Part shown: positions 17,723-27,786 of the stretch, in pieces
Layout of the letters: the number at the start of each line of letters is the position of its first letter
How positions within the stretch are numbered: the stretch's first letter is position 1
From: Deltaproteobacteria bacterium
GTDB taxonomy: Bacteria; Desulfobacterota; B13-G15; RBG-16-54-18
Assembly (NCBI GenBank): GCA_016927065.1
Contig: JAFGNJ010000007.1
Location: 115,944-161,167 of the forward strand
DNA length: 45,224 nt
Direction of reading: 5' to 3'
Program-made: the position numbers and the translations under genes
Notes under the pieces: generated by a model
Database searches by the model: none
The model's input: only the letters and a program-made list of their open reading frames with translations
What the model was told of the DNA's origin: nothing

Positions 17723-17741
17723 GAGCAAATAGGATACAACG

Positions 17742-18860
17742 ATGTCAGCCAAAGATCGAAAGGCCATCATCGCCCTGGAGGACGGACGGGTCTTTGAGGG
17801 GAAGGCCTTCGGGGCCGGGGGGGAGCGGTATGGTGAGATCGTCTTTAACACCAGCATGACCGGCTATCAGGAGATCCTGACCGACCCCTCCTACAAGGGG
17901 CAGATCGTCACCATGACCTACCCCCTTATCGGCAACTACGGCACCAATCCCGAGGATGTGGAGTCCGCTCGGCCCCACGTGGAGGGGTTTGTGGTGAGGG
18001 AGTACATCAGGCACTACAGCAATTGGCGGGCACAGGGTAGTTTGGAGGACTTCTTAAAGCAGTACAATATTATAGGCGTGGAGGGGGTCGATACCAGGGC
18101 CATCACCCGCCACATCCGTTCGGTCGGTGCTATGCGGGCAATTATCTCCACCGAGGACCTCGACCCTCAAGAGTTGGTACGCAAGGCCCAGGATTCTCCT
18201 GGCCTGGTGGGGAGGGATCTGGTCAAGGAAGTCACCTGCCAGGAACCATACCCCTGGCCTTCGATGGAAAAATTGCATGAATTCCCTTCTTTCAAGGTCG
18301 TTGCCATGGACTTCGGCGCCAAGCGCAACATCCTGCAGATCTTGGCAGGGCTGGGGTGTGAGGTGACCGTGGTCCCGGCTCATACCAGCGCCGAGGAAAT
18401 ACTCGGGCTCTCACCCGACGGCATCTTCCTCTCCAACGGACCGGGTGATCCTGCCGGCGTACCCTCTGTCGTCGCGGAGGTACAAAAGTTGCTGGCAAAA
18501 CGCCCCATCTTCGGGATCTGCCTTGGGCACCAGATCTTGGGGCTCGCCTTCGGCGGGCGGACCTTCAAGTTGAAGTTCGGCCATCGGGGGGGGAACCAGC
18601 CGGTCAAGGATCTCCGAACGGGGCGCATCGCCATCACGGCCCAGAACCACGGTTTCTGTGTGGACATCGAATCCATGAATAATGAAGAGGTGGAACTGAC
18701 CCATATCAACCCCAACGATGGGACCCTCGAGGGGATGCGCCACCGGCACCTCCCCATCTACTCGGTCCAGTACCACCCCGAGGCCTCTCCGGGTCCGCAC
18801 GATGCGCAGGGGCTCTTTGAGGGGTTCCTCGCCATAATGAAGGCGTATCAAGGCAACTGA
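17742..18860 (+). CDS. carA: Carbamoyl-phosphate synthase small (glutaminase) subunit
   Basis: A 372-residue CarA. The N-terminal domain ([35 protein letters not shown]) is followed by a class I glutamine amidotransferase domain. That domain has nucleophile Cys260 in GICLGHQ and the His345/Glu347 pair in QYHPEAS. It releases ammonia from glutamine and channels it to CarB, which makes carbamoyl phosphate for pyrimidine and arginine synthesis. carB starts one base after the stop, so the pair is translated as a unit. A promoter and an attenuator-like terminator lie upstream. Confidence 0.98.
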   Translation: MSAKDRKAIIALEDGRVFEGKAFGAGGERYGEIVFNTSMTGYQEILTDPSYKGQIVTMTYPLIGNYGTNPEDVESARPHVEGFVVREYIRHYSNWRAQGSLEDFLKQYNIIGVEGVDTRAITRHIRSVGAMRAIISTEDLDPQELVRKAQDSPGLVGRDLVKEVTCQEPYPWPSMEKLHEFPSFKVVAMDFGAKRNILQILAGLGCEVTVVPAHTSAEEILGLSPDGIFLSNGPGDPAGVPSVVAEVQKLLAKRPIFGICLGHQILGLAFGGRTFKLKFGHRGGNQPVKDLRTGRIAITAQNHGFCVDIESMNNEEVELTHINPNDGTLEGMRHRHLPIYSVQYHPEASPGPHDAQGLFEGFLAIMKAYQGN

Positions 18861-18861
18861 G

Positions 18862-21800
18862 ATGCCCAAGCGGGACGACATCCGCAAGGTCTTGATCATC
18901 GGTTCCGGTCCCATCATCATCAGCCAAGCCTGTGAGTTCGACTATTCCGGCACCCAGGCATGCAAGGCCCTCAGGGAGGAGGGCCTCTTCGTGGTCCTGG
19001 TCAACAGCAACCCCGCTACCATCATGACCGACCCGGAGATGGCCCACCGGACCTACATCGAACCCATCACCCCAGCGGTGGTAACCCGGATCATCGAGCA
19101 GGAGAGGCCCGACGCCCTTCTTCCCACGTTAGGTGGACAGACCGGCCTGAACGTGGCCATCAAGGTCGCAGAGGAAGGGGTCCTGGATACATTCGGGGTC
19201 CGGATGATCGGCGCCAATCAGGAGGCCATCCGCAAGGCCGAGGACCGGGAGCTCTTCAAGGAGGCCATGGCCCGAATCGGTTTGGATCTCCCCCGCAGCG
19301 GGCTCGCCTACACCATGGATCAGGCCAGGGGGGTGTCCGAGGAGATCGGGTTCCCGCTCATCATACGTCCCAGCTTTACCCTGGGGGGAACCGGCGGAGG
19401 GATCGCCTACAACCGGGAGGAGTTCGAGACCATCGCCGCCCAGGGGCTCGCGAACAGCATGATCAGCGAGATCCTCATCGAGGAATCGGTGATCGGCTGG
19501 AAGGAGTACGAGTTGGAGGTGATGCGGGACCTCAAGGATAATGTGGTCATTATCTGTTCCATCGAGAACCTCGACCCCATGGGGGTGCACACCGGGGACT
19601 CCATCACCGTGGCCCCTGCCCAGACCCTTACGGACAAAGAATATCAGCTCATGCGCGACGCCGCCATCGCCGTGATCCGGGAGATCGGGGTGGAGACTGG
19701 TGGTTCCAATATCCAGTTCGCCGTCAACCCCACTGATGGAAGGATGGTGGTGATCGAGATGAACCCCCGCGTCTCCCGCAGTTCAGCCCTGGCCTCGAAG
19801 GCCACGGGCTTCCCCATCGCCAAGATGGCGGCCAAGCTCGCCATCGGCTACACCCTGGATGAAATCCCCAACGACATCACCCAAAAGACCCCCGCATCCT
19901 TCGAGCCGACCATCGACTACTGCGTGGTGAAGATCCCCCGGTTCACCTTTGAAAAGTTTCCCGGTGCCGACGCAACCCTCGGTATCTCCATGAAGTCGGT
20001 GGGGGAGACCATGGCCATCGGGAGGAGTTTCAAAGAAGCCCTGCAGAAGGGGCTCCGTTCCCTGGAGATCGGCCGCTCTGGCCTGGGGGCGGACGGCAAG
20101 GAGAACGGCGTCACCCCCACTGCGCAAAAGAAGCAGGGACGATTCTGGGAGGCGGTCAGAGAGAGGCTGCGAACCCCCAGGGGTGATCGGATATTCTGGA
20201 TCAGGTACGCCTTGGAGGCAGGGCTTTCGGTGGAGGAGGCCCATGACCTCACCCAGATCGACCCCTGGTTCTTGTACCCTATCAAGGAGATATTGGATGT
20301 TGAACAGGAACTCCGGCGCTGTCAGGCAGGATTGAAAAAGATGAACCGCGAGCCAGGGGGAACCCTCCTGCAAGAGGGGTCTATACCACCGGAGCTAATG
20401 CGCCGGGTCAAGGAACACGGTTTTTCCGATCGCCAGGTGGCCCACCTACTGGGCCGTGACGAGGGGGAAGTCCGCCACTACCGAAAGAGTCAGGGGATCG
20501 AGGCCGTCTTCAAACTGGTCGACACCTGCGCAGCGGAGTTCGAGGCATACACCCCCTACTACTACTCTACTTATGAGGAAGAAGATGAAAGCCGGGGAGG
20601 GGAGCGCTCCAAGATCATGATCCTCGGGGGCGGCCCCAATCGGATCGGTCAGGGCATAGAATTTGATTACTGCTGTGTGCATGCGGCCATGGCCCTCAGG
20701 GAGGACGGGTACGAGACCATCATGGTCAACAGCAACCCGGAGACGGTGAGCACCGACTACGATACCTCCGACAAGCTCTACTTCGAGCCCCTCACCCTGG
20801 AGGATGTCCTCAATATCTGCGATTGCGAGCACCCGCAGGGCGTGATCGTCCAATTCGGGGGGCAAACCCCCCTGAACCTGGCCCTTGCCTTACAGGAGGC
20901 AGGGGTTCCTATCATCGGGACCACTCCGGACAATATTGATCGGGCCGAGGACCGGGAACGATTTCAAGCGGTGCTGAACGAGCTCGGCCTGCGCCAACCC
21001 CCCAATGGGGTGGCTACCTCAGCCGAGGAAGCCGTGCGGGTCGCCCAGAGGATCGGCTATCCAGTGGTAGTTCGGCCCTCCTATGTCCTCGGGGGGAGGG
21101 CCATGGAGATCGTCTACGACGATCAAGACCTGGAGGTCTTCATGTCAAAGGCGGTGGAGGCCTCTGCGGAGCATCCCATCCTTATCGACAAGTTCCTGGA
21201 GGACGCCATCGAGATCGATGTGGATGCCGTGGCCGACGGCAGCCGGTGTGTGGTGGCCGGGATCATGGAACACATCGAGGAGGCGGGGGTCCACTCCGGC
21301 GACAGTGCCTGCGCCATACCCCCCTTCAGCCTGAGCGATAGGCAGACTGCAGCACTCACGAAACAGACTTACGCCTTGGCAGCCGAGCTGGGGGTTGTGG
21401 GACTTCTCAACATCCAATATGCCATCAGGGGCGATGTGCTCTACGTTCTGGAGGTCAATCCCCGCGCCTCACGCACCGTCCCCTTTGTGAGCAAGGCCAC
21501 GGGAATACCGTGGGCCAAGGTGGCCGCTCGGGTGATGGCGGGAAAGACACTCTCCGAACTCGGGATCACCAAAGAGGTAGAAATAACACATACGGCGGTC
21601 AAGGAAGCGGTCTTCCCCTTCAACCGCTTTCCAGGGGTGGACATCATCCTCGGTCCGGAGATGCGCTCCACCGGCGAGGTTATGGGGATTGACCGCGACT
21701 TCGGGAGGGCCTATGCTAAATCCCAGATCGCCGCCGGACAGAATCTGCCGCAAGAGGGGACGGTCTTTGTCAGCGTCAAAGACGGTGACAAGCGGGGTAT

Positions 21801-22152
21801 CATCATGATTGCCAGGGGCTTGATAGACTTGGGATTTCAGATAGTGGCCACCCAGGGGACCGGCAAGGTCCTGGAGCGAAACGGTGTGTCGGCCCGGCAC
21901 GTCTTCAAGGTGGGTGAGGGACGGCCCACCGTAGTGGACCTGATCAAAAATGGCGAGATTCAGTTGGTCATTAACACCCCCAGCGGGAAGAGGCCCAAGG
22001 CCGATGAGGTGGCTATCAGGACGGCGGCCCTCCAATACAACATACCGATCGTCACCACCATTGCTGGGGCATGGGCAACGGTGGAGGGAATCGCTGCCCT
22101 CATCAAGGGCGAGATCGGCGTCCGCCCCCTCCAGGAATATCATTTGTCATGA
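18862..22152 (+). CDS. carB: Carbamoyl-phosphate synthase large subunit
   Basis: A 1096-residue CarB, about 20 residues longer than the E. coli protein. Two homologous ATP-grasp halves are visible: the first opens with [20 protein letters not shown], the second near residue 588 with [17 protein letters not shown]. Each has a [11 protein letters not shown] or [13 protein letters not shown]-binding loop. The C-terminal allosteric MGS-like domain ([34 protein letters not shown]) is complete. A polar insertion ([19 protein letters not shown], near residue 410) accounts for the extra length. Its last codons overlap hisH by four bases (ATGA). Confidence 0.98.
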   Translation: MPKRDDIRKVLIIGSGPIIISQACEFDYSGTQACKALREEGLFVVLVNSNPATIMTDPEMAHRTYIEPITPAVVTRIIEQERPDALLPTLGGQTGLNVAIKVAEEGVLDTFGVRMIGANQEAIRKAEDRELFKEAMARIGLDLPRSGLAYTMDQARGVSEEIGFPLIIRPSFTLGGTGGGIAYNREEFETIAAQGLANSMISEILIEESVIGWKEYELEVMRDLKDNVVIICSIENLDPMGVHTGDSITVAPAQTLTDKEYQLMRDAAIAVIREIGVETGGSNIQFAVNPTDGRMVVIEMNPRVSRSSALASKATGFPIAKMAAKLAIGYTLDEIPNDITQKTPASFEPTIDYCVVKIPRFTFEKFPGADATLGISMKSVGETMAIGRSFKEALQKGLRSLEIGRSGLGADGKENGVTPTAQKKQGRFWEAVRERLRTPRGDRIFWIRYALEAGLSVEEAHDLTQIDPWFLYPIKEILDVEQELRRCQAGLKKMNREPGGTLLQEGSIPPELMRRVKEHGFSDRQVAHLLGRDEGEVRHYRKSQGIEAVFKLVDTCAAEFEAYTPYYYSTYEEEDESRGGERSKIMILGGGPNRIGQGIEFDYCCVHAAMALREDGYETIMVNSNPETVSTDYDTSDKLYFEPLTLEDVLNICDCEHPQGVIVQFGGQTPLNLALALQEAGVPIIGTTPDNIDRAEDRERFQAVLNELGLRQPPNGVATSAEEAVRVAQRIGYPVVVRPSYVLGGRAMEIVYDDQDLEVFMSKAVEASAEHPILIDKFLEDAIEIDVDAVADGSRCVVAGIMEHIEEAGVHSGDSACAIPPFSLSDRQTAALTKQTYALAAELGVVGLLNIQYAIRGDVLYVLEVNPRASRTVPFVSKATGIPWAKVAARVMAGKTLSELGITKEVEITHTAVKEAVFPFNRFPGVDIILGPEMRSTGEVMGIDRDFGRAYAKSQIAAGQNLPQEGTVFVSVKDGDKRGIIMIARGLIDLGFQIVATQGTGKVLERNGVSARHVFKVGEGRPTVVDLIKNGEIQLVINTPSGKRPKADEVAIRTAALQYNIPIVTTIAGAWATVEGIAALIKGEIGVRPLQEYHLS

Positions 22153-22781
22153 TCGCAATCGTCGACTATGGCATGGGTAATTTGCGCAGCGTGCACAAGG
22201 CCGTGGAGCGGGCCGGATATGAGGCGCTGGTGAGCGCCGACCCCCAGGAAGTGCTGGATGCATCAAAGATCATCCTCCCAGGAGTGGGGGCCTTTCGCGA
22301 CTGCATGCGCAACCTCGAGGAGTTCAACCTGTTGGAACCGGTCATCAGGTCCATCGAGGCGGGCAAGCCCTTTTTGGGGATCTGCCTGGGGCTGCAGCTC
22401 CTCTTTGAAGAGAGCGATGAGTTCGGCCTCCACAAGGGGATGGGGATCTTGGCGGGGAGGGTGACGAGGTTCCCTGAAAACATTCAGGACCCGGATACCG
22501 GCCAGCCCTTGCCTATCCCCCACATGGGGTGGAACACCATCCAGATCAAAAAAGATACCCCCCTCTTTGCCGGTATCGAAAGCGGGTCCTTCTTCTACTT
22601 TGTCCACTCCTACTACGCCCTGTCCCAAGACCCAAAAGATATCGCTGCCACGACCCCCTATGGGATCGAGTTTGCCTGCGCCGTGCAGCACGATAATATC
22701 TATGCCGTCCAGTTCCACCCGGAAAAGAGCCAAGCAGTAGGTCTGCGGTTATTAAGGAACTTCGGGGGGATCAAGTCATAA
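22149..22781 (+). CDS. hisH: Imidazole glycerol phosphate synthase, glutamine amidotransferase subunit
   Basis: A 210-residue class I glutaminase. It starts [19 protein letters not shown], has nucleophile Cys79 in [13 protein letters not shown], His190 and Glu192 in QFHPEKS, and the HMGWN motif typical of HisH. It supplies ammonia to HisF for imidazole glycerol phosphate formation in histidine synthesis. The ATG at 22149 overlaps the carB stop as ATGA; a longer frame starting at 22071 lies inside carB and is rejected. No hisF, hisA or other his gene follows, so it has been attached to the carAB operon. A terminator follows. Confidence 0.94.
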   Translation: MIAIVDYGMGNLRSVHKAVERAGYEALVSADPQEVLDASKIILPGVGAFRDCMRNLEEFNLLEPVIRSIEAGKPFLGICLGLQLLFEESDEFGLHKGMGILAGRVTRFPENIQDPDTGQPLPIPHMGWNTIQIKKDTPLFAGIESGSFFYFVHSYYALSQDPKDIAATTPYGIEFACAVQHDNIYAVQFHPEKSQAVGLRLLRNFGGIKS

Positions 22782-22810
22782 GAGGCAGCAAAGTATCCTC
22801 TTGTCTTTTT
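22780..22810 (+). terminator. Probable terminator of carA-carB-hisH
   Basis: A six-base stem (AAGAGG at 22780-22785, CCTCTT at 22797-22802) is followed by GTCTTTTT, directly overlapping the hisH stop. The stem is short, so efficiency is uncertain. The remaining roughly 215 bases to the next gene show nothing recognisable. Confidence 0.5.
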
Positions 22811-23027
22811 CCGTGATTGAGAGCAGACTAAAGCAAGCTATAACGACATGAAAAAGAGAGATATACCCTTTCCTCGAAGAGCTACATGACCCACGGGATT
22901 TCATACACCCAGCTATAGGAAACAGCATAAACTTTCGATGAAAGACGCGAGTTGTGCGATTGCGGACGCGTGGAAGGATTCGTGTCGAGAGGACAAGCAC
23001 ACATATCCTTAAAGGAGGAACCCAACA

Positions 23028-24491
23028 TTGTCACGCCCTAAGATGACAGAGAATGCCTTACAGAAGGTCCACGCGGCAATCGATGAGGCCTTCCCAGAGC
23101 ACCTGGAGCGCTGCCTGGCCTTTCTCAGGCAAAAAAGCATCTCGGCCACCGGCGAGGGGGTCCGTGAGACTGCACAGATGGTGAAAGCCTTTATCGAAGA
23201 GATCGGTGGTGAGGTCGTGTTCTGGGGAGACCCTTCAGCCCCTATCGTCTTCGGTCGCCTGGACAAAGGTGCCCCCCGAACCCTCATCATCTACGGGATG
23301 TACGATGTCCAGCCGGCGGATGAGCCGACCTGGATGAGCCCCCCTTTTGCCGCCGAGATTCATAATCTGCCGGGACTGGGTGAGTGCGTCATCGCCCGGG
23401 GATCTATGAATTCCAAGGGCGCCCTCTGCGGTCTCTTCAACACCCTCAAGACGATGGCGGAAACAAACGGGGTCCCCGTCAACCTCATCTTTACGGTCGA
23501 GGGTGAAGAGGAGATCGGCAGCCCGCAACTGGAGGATTTTATCCAGGCCAACAAAGGCGATCTGGCGGCGGACGGGATGGCGGATTTCGATTTTTCGCAG
23601 GATATTCGGGGTAAGGTCTCCATGCACCTGGGGCTCAAGGGGATCGTCTATCTCGACCTGGTGTGCCGGGGAGGGAAGCGCGGCGGCCCCACGGAGACTG
23701 CCCTGCATGGGGCCGACAGCGCCTGGGTCGCCTCACCTGCGTGGCGGTTGATCCATGCCTTGAGTTCGCTGACGGACAATAAAGAAAATATAAGGATACC
23801 GGGTTTTTATGACACCGTGGCTCCACCGAGCCAGCAGGATGTCCGACTGCTCAAAAGGTTGGCTGAGACCTTTGACGAACGGTCCTTCCTCAAAGAGATG
23901 AAGAGCATCTGCTTTAAATATAAACGTCACGGCGTTGATCTGCTCAAAAAGGGGCTCTATTTGCCCATCCTCAATATCGACGGTTTTCGCGCCGGATACA
24001 GCGGGCCGGGCACCAAGACCGTCCTACCGCGACGGGCGACGGCGAAGATCGACATTCGCTTCGGCCCGAACATGGAACCCGAAGAGGTGGTGGAGAAATT
24101 AAAACGATACCTTCTCGACCAGGGCTTTGACGATATCGAGGTGAGGGTGAGGGACAACTACCCGTGGTCCAAAACCGACTTTTCAGAACCCATTGTACAG
24201 CGGATGCTCGGTGCCTACCGTCTCCATGAAGTGGAACCCGAGGTATGGCCCATGGCCACCTGGACGGCGCCCTACTTCGTCTATTCCCGTATCCTCAGGC
24301 TGCCCGTTGCCGTCGGCGGTCTCGGGCACGGCGGCAGACCCCATGCGGCCAATGAATACATGCGAGTGGCAGGACTAAAAGATTTTGAAAAATTCGCGGC
24401 TACCTTTTTATACCTCATGGCCGAGGAATCCACCCCCCAGGAGGGACAATCCCTTCAATCAAGCGGGCAGCCAGCCGCACCTATCGGATAA
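23028..24491 (+). CDS. M20-family peptidase homologue with altered metal-binding residues
   Basis: A 487-residue protein of the M20 dipeptidase type. It keeps the catalytic/ligand pair (E161-E162 in VEGEEEIGSP), the RGGKRGG turn and a C-terminal GGLGHGGRPHAANEY. However, the usual first ligand His in YGHxDVQP is Met91 (YGMYDVQPAD), and the bridging Asp of GRGxxDDKG is Asn128 (ARGSMNSKGAL). A standard two-metal site is thus doubtful; it may be a subfamily with another chemistry. The TTG at 23028 is chosen because AAAGGAGG lies nine bases upstream, whereas the ATG at 23043 is too far from it. It heads a gene group with transporters. Confidence 0.85.
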   Translation: MSRPKMTENALQKVHAAIDEAFPEHLERCLAFLRQKSISATGEGVRETAQMVKAFIEEIGGEVVFWGDPSAPIVFGRLDKGAPRTLIIYGMYDVQPADEPTWMSPPFAAEIHNLPGLGECVIARGSMNSKGALCGLFNTLKTMAETNGVPVNLIFTVEGEEEIGSPQLEDFIQANKGDLAADGMADFDFSQDIRGKVSMHLGLKGIVYLDLVCRGGKRGGPTETALHGADSAWVASPAWRLIHALSSLTDNKENIRIPGFYDTVAPPSQQDVRLLKRLAETFDERSFLKEMKSICFKYKRHGVDLLKKGLYLPILNIDGFRAGYSGPGTKTVLPRRATAKIDIRFGPNMEPEEVVEKLKRYLLDQGFDDIEVRVRDNYPWSKTDFSEPIVQRMLGAYRLHEVEPEVWPMATWTAPYFVYSRILRLPVAVGGLGHGGRPHAANEYMRVAGLKDFEKFAATFLYLMAEESTPQEGQSLQSSGQPAAPIG

Positions 24492-24553
24492 CCTCCCCCC
24501 TGAGCTTTAGTCATGAATAAACACCTTCTTATCTTGACAGCGCACTCAACATC

Positions 24554-25951
24554 ATGGAACAAGACAGCATAAAAAGAGATTTGACCCATTCTTTCTACGA
24601 CGGCATTTTTGCCAACATGTTCGCCACACTCACTGGAGGGGTCTTCCTCACCGGCTTTGCCCTCTTTCTCGGCATGAACGATTTTATGATCGGACTCTTG
24701 GCCGCCCTCCCCTTTCTTGTCACAATCTTTCAACTGCCTGCTTCGTACCTTATCGAAAAGAGCGGCAGGAGAAAGGCAATCGCCATCGGGGCTGCGGCTG
24801 CAGCCCGGTTGACATGGATTCCTATCGTGATCTTCGGGGTTATACCCTTCCTGTCGCGTCCCGCAGCCTCCCTCTTTGTTCTCGGCCTCATCTTCCTCTC
24901 CTACGCTTTTGTGACCGTCAGCTATGTCTCCTGGCTCGCCTGGACGTCAGACCTGGTGCCGGAAGGAATGTGGGGAAGATTTTTCGGCACGAGAAACATG
25001 CTGTGCGGCGCCGCAGGCATGGTCGTCATGGTCGTCTTTGGGAATTTCCTCGACTTTTTTAAGGATCGTGGACCGGAATGGTTACCCCTGGGTTTTGGCA
25101 TCACCTTCGTGTCAGCCGTATTGTTCGGCGTGGTAAGCCTGAGTTTTCTCAGGCGTATTTCGGAACCAAAGATCCACCACGACTATCTTCCTCGCTCCTT
25201 TCGTACTCAGATATGGCGGACCTTACAAGAGGCTAACTTTAGGAGGTTCTTGACGTTCGCCTTTGTATGGAGTTTTTCCGTCTATTTTGCCAGCCCCTTT
25301 TTCACCCTCTATTTTCTGAGAGAGTTGCGATTCAGCTATGGCTTTGTGGCCATCCTTGGCATGATCTCCGCTTTTGCCGATCTGACGGGGATGCGCCTGT
25401 GGGGCCGCATCTCAGATAAGGTCAAGAACAAAGCGGTTATTCAGTCCGCAAGCTGGGTCGCCGCGTTCCTCCCATTGGCCTGGGTGATGGTCCGACCGGA
25501 GGACATCGTCATACCAATCCTGCTTCAGCTGATCGGCGGCGGTTTCTGGGCTGGCATCAATCTCTGTACCAACAACCTCCTGCTGAGGATCACCCCGCAG
25601 AGGAACCGATCCCTGTATCTGTCCGTTTATAACATTGCCGGCGGGCTCGGTGCGGCTGCCGGTCCCCTTATGGCCGGCACCATCCTCATCGCCATCGGCG
25701 ACCTGAACCTTCACCTTTCTTCGTACAGGATCTTTCCGCTCCACTACATTTTTCTGATCTCCACCTTCCTCAGACTCGCGAGTCGATTGTTGTTAAACGC
25801 CGTCCGCGAACCGGAAGAGGCGACGGTGGGGGAGTTGGTGAGGATACTGCGGAGTGTGCGTGGGCTCACCATGGTCAATGGATTTAATTACCTCTTGCAT
25901 CCTTTTATAGAAATTGCTAAAAAGGGCCAAAAAATAAGGCAAAAAAGATGA
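24554..25951 (+). CDS. MFS transporter
   Basis: A 465-residue integral membrane protein with about 12 hydrophobic helices and the loop between helices 2 and 3 typical of the family (LIEKSGRRKAIAIG). A DFMIGLLAALPFLVTIFQLP stretch and WGRFFGTRNML suggest the permease group often annotated simply as MFS. The substrate is unknown. The ATG lacks a good ribosome-binding site. Its stop overlaps the start of the following membrane-fusion gene by four bases (ATGA), linking it to the exporter operon. Confidence 0.88.
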   Translation: MEQDSIKRDLTHSFYDGIFANMFATLTGGVFLTGFALFLGMNDFMIGLLAALPFLVTIFQLPASYLIEKSGRRKAIAIGAAAAARLTWIPIVIFGVIPFLSRPAASLFVLGLIFLSYAFVTVSYVSWLAWTSDLVPEGMWGRFFGTRNMLCGAAGMVVMVVFGNFLDFFKDRGPEWLPLGFGITFVSAVLFGVVSLSFLRRISEPKIHHDYLPRSFRTQIWRTLQEANFRRFLTFAFVWSFSVYFASPFFTLYFLRELRFSYGFVAILGMISAFADLTGMRLWGRISDKVKNKAVIQSASWVAAFLPLAWVMVRPEDIVIPILLQLIGGGFWAGINLCTNNLLLRITPQRNRSLYLSVYNIAGGLGAAAGPLMAGTILIAIGDLNLHLSSYRIFPLHYIFLISTFLRLASRLLLNAVREPEEATVGELVRILRSVRGLTMVNGFNYLLHPFIEIAKKGQKIRQKR

Positions 25952-26856
25952 ACTTTCTCACAGAAATTCAAAAATATCTTAAACGTTTCATGAAAAGTCG
26001 GGTTGCGATTCCTATTATCATCCTGCTGCTTGCTCTGATCTTCTTCATTGTCTATCTAAGCCTCAGAGGATCGAGTGAGATCCTCTTATCAGGGACAGTG
26101 GAGGTTACCGAGGTGGAGATCTCGCCGGAATTGTCGGCCAAAGTAATGGTCCTCTATCATCGTGAAGGGGACACGGTGGCGGAGGGAGAACCCTTGTTTG
26201 ATTTGGACAGCAGCGACTTAGAGGCCAAGCTCCGAGAAACCGAGGCCGCCAAACAGGCCATCGAGGCCGAGGTCTCCTTGTACCAGGCCAAGATGGAGAA
26301 CGCTCAGCGTGATTATAACAGGAGCCTTAAGCTCTATCGGGCCAAGGCCATTTCGGCCAGCGCCTTCGATGCCGCTCAAACCGCCTACGAGATCGCCAAA
26401 AATACCTACGAGGCCGCTTTGTACCGTCAGCAGGAGTTTCAGGCGCGGATTGAAACCCTCAATCTGCAACTACAGAAAACCCGCTTCACCTCCCCCATCA
26501 CCGGCCTGATCCTGGAACGGAATGTCGAGACAGGAGAGGTGGTTTCCCCGGGGATGGTGCTGATGACTATTGGGGACCTCCAACACCCCTGGGTCCGAGT
26601 CTATATCGGGGAGCCGGATATCGGCAGGGTGCGCATTGGCCAGGAAGCCAGGGTTGTAACCGATGCCTATCCCAAGAGAGAATTCACCGGTACCCTGCGC
26701 TACATCGCGGACGAGGCGGAGTTCACCCCCAAGAACGTGCAGACCAGGCAGGAACGCATCAAGCTCGTCTACGAAGCCAAGATCTATCTCTCTAATAAAG
26801 AAGGCATCCTCAAACCGGGGATGCCGGCCGATGTCTCCCTGCGCCTGGAGGAATAG
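25948..26856 (+). CDS. HlyD-family membrane fusion protein (YbhG-like)
   Basis: A 302-residue periplasmic adaptor. A basic N-terminus and one membrane helix (about 20-39) are followed by a lipoyl-like half-motif (GTVEVTEVEISPELSAKVMV). A helical hairpin of about 90 residues (LRETEAAKQAIEAEVSLYQA, RIETLNLQLQKTRF) comes next, then the second half-motif (TSPITGLILERNVETGEVVS) and a beta-barrel domain. Such proteins join an inner-membrane ABC transporter to an outer-membrane channel. It overlaps the MFS gene by four bases and lies three bases before the first ATPase. No outer-membrane TolC-like gene is in the window. Confidence 0.92.
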   Translation: MNFLTEIQKYLKRFMKSRVAIPIIILLLALIFFIVYLSLRGSSEILLSGTVEVTEVEISPELSAKVMVLYHREGDTVAEGEPLFDLDSSDLEAKLRETEAAKQAIEAEVSLYQAKMENAQRDYNRSLKLYRAKAISASAFDAAQTAYEIAKNTYEAALYRQQEFQARIETLNLQLQKTRFTSPITGLILERNVETGEVVSPGMVLMTIGDLQHPWVRVYIGEPDIGRVRIGQEARVVTDAYPKREFTGTLRYIADEAEFTPKNVQTRQERIKLVYEAKIYLSNKEGILKPGMPADVSLRLEE

Positions 26857-26859
26857 GCC

Positions 26860-27786
26860 ATGGCCCTCATTCAGGTCCGAGGGCTGCACAAGCGTTTCGG
26901 GGATGGGGATGCTGTCCAGGGAGTCGACCTCTCCATAGAGAAAGGCGAAATCTTCGGCCTCATCGGCCCGGACGGAGCGGGCAAAAGTACCCTGATCCGT
27001 ATGCTTGCCGGCATCCTGGAGCCCACTGAGGGGGAAATCTCCCTGCGAGGTATCAATGTAGTCAAGAACTACGAGGAAGCCCGTAGTATTGTGGGATATA
27101 TGCCTCAGACCTTCGGCCTCTACGGACTTCTCACCGTTGAGGAAAACCTCCGCGCGGTAGCCCGCATCCACGGGGTACTGCGAGCGGAATTTCAGAAGCG
27201 GATAAAACGACTCTATCAATTCAGCGGTCTGGGGCCTTTCCGGGACCGCCGAGCAACCCAACTCTCAGGGGGGATGAGACAAAAATTGGGCCTCTCGTGC
27301 GTCCTGGTACACCAACCTCCGATCCTCCTGCTCGATGAACCAACCGTGGGGGTAGATCCCGTTTCCCGTCGGGAATTCTGGGATATCCTCCATTCTTTCT
27401 CTGCGCAGGGAACTACTATCCTCATCTCCACACCCTATCTGGAGGAAGCCGAGCGGTGCCATCGCATCGCCTTTCTCCATGAAGGGAGAATCCTGGAGAC
27501 ACTGGACCCCCGTGAACTGCGCACACGCTTCCCCTACGCCACCTGCGACATCTATGCTCCCGACATGAGGAAACTCCTTATGCACCTGAAGGAACGCCTC
27601 AAACCACCCGTTGCCTTTCTCAGCGGCGATCACATCCATCTGATCTGCGACAAGAAAGCCGTTAGTTCAGGGAAGCTTGAGCGGGCCGTGAAGAAACTCT
27701 CCCCTAAAGGTTCTCAACTCAAAGAAACACCCCCTACCGTACAGGATCTCTATTTCATCTTGGAGCAAAAGGGTCGTGAGAGCTGA
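26860..27786 (+). CDS. ABC exporter ATPase (N-terminal YbhF-like half)
   Basis: A 308-residue ABC ATPase. Walker A is GPDGAGKST near residue 40, the Q-loop PQTFGLYGLLTVEEN follows, signature LSGGMRQKLGL and Walker B LLLLDEPTVGVDP are intact. A C-terminal accessory region of about 90 residues follows. The GPDGAGK form of Walker A is typical of the first nucleotide-binding domain of YbhF. It powers an ABC-2 exporter together with the two permeases and the second ATPase downstream. It overlaps the next gene by 11 bases. Confidence 0.93.
   Translation: MALIQVRGLHKRFGDGDAVQGVDLSIEKGEIFGLIGPDGAGKSTLIRMLAGILEPTEGEISLRGINVVKNYEEARSIVGYMPQTFGLYGLLTVEENLRAVARIHGVLRAEFQKRIKRLYQFSGLGPFRDRRATQLSGGMRQKLGLSCVLVHQPPILLLDEPTVGVDPVSRREFWDILHSFSAQGTTILISTPYLEEAERCHRIAFLHEGRILETLDPRELRTRFPYATCDIYAPDMRKLLMHLKERLKPPVAFLSGDHIHLICDKKAVSSGKLERAVKKLSPKGSQLKETPPTVQDLYFILEQKGRES

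Larger units (their letters stand above)
17404..17741. other. Gap between acyltransferase and carA: promoter, leader and terminator
   Basis: The left 200 bases hold no clear signal. A plus-strand open frame 17528-17689 (53 codons, starting MDLYAVITLH) ends just before the terminator at 17700-17722, but it has no ribosome-binding site and no recognised family, so it is listed here only. Its last nine codons can also be read from an ATG at 17660, right at the expected transcription start of the carA promoter, as a possible very short leader peptide. Confidence 0.4.

Noticed and set aside
18960..22143. Several 75-225-codon frames overlapping carB on both strands
   Set aside because: No start signals or recognisable content; CarB is intact over the whole stretch.
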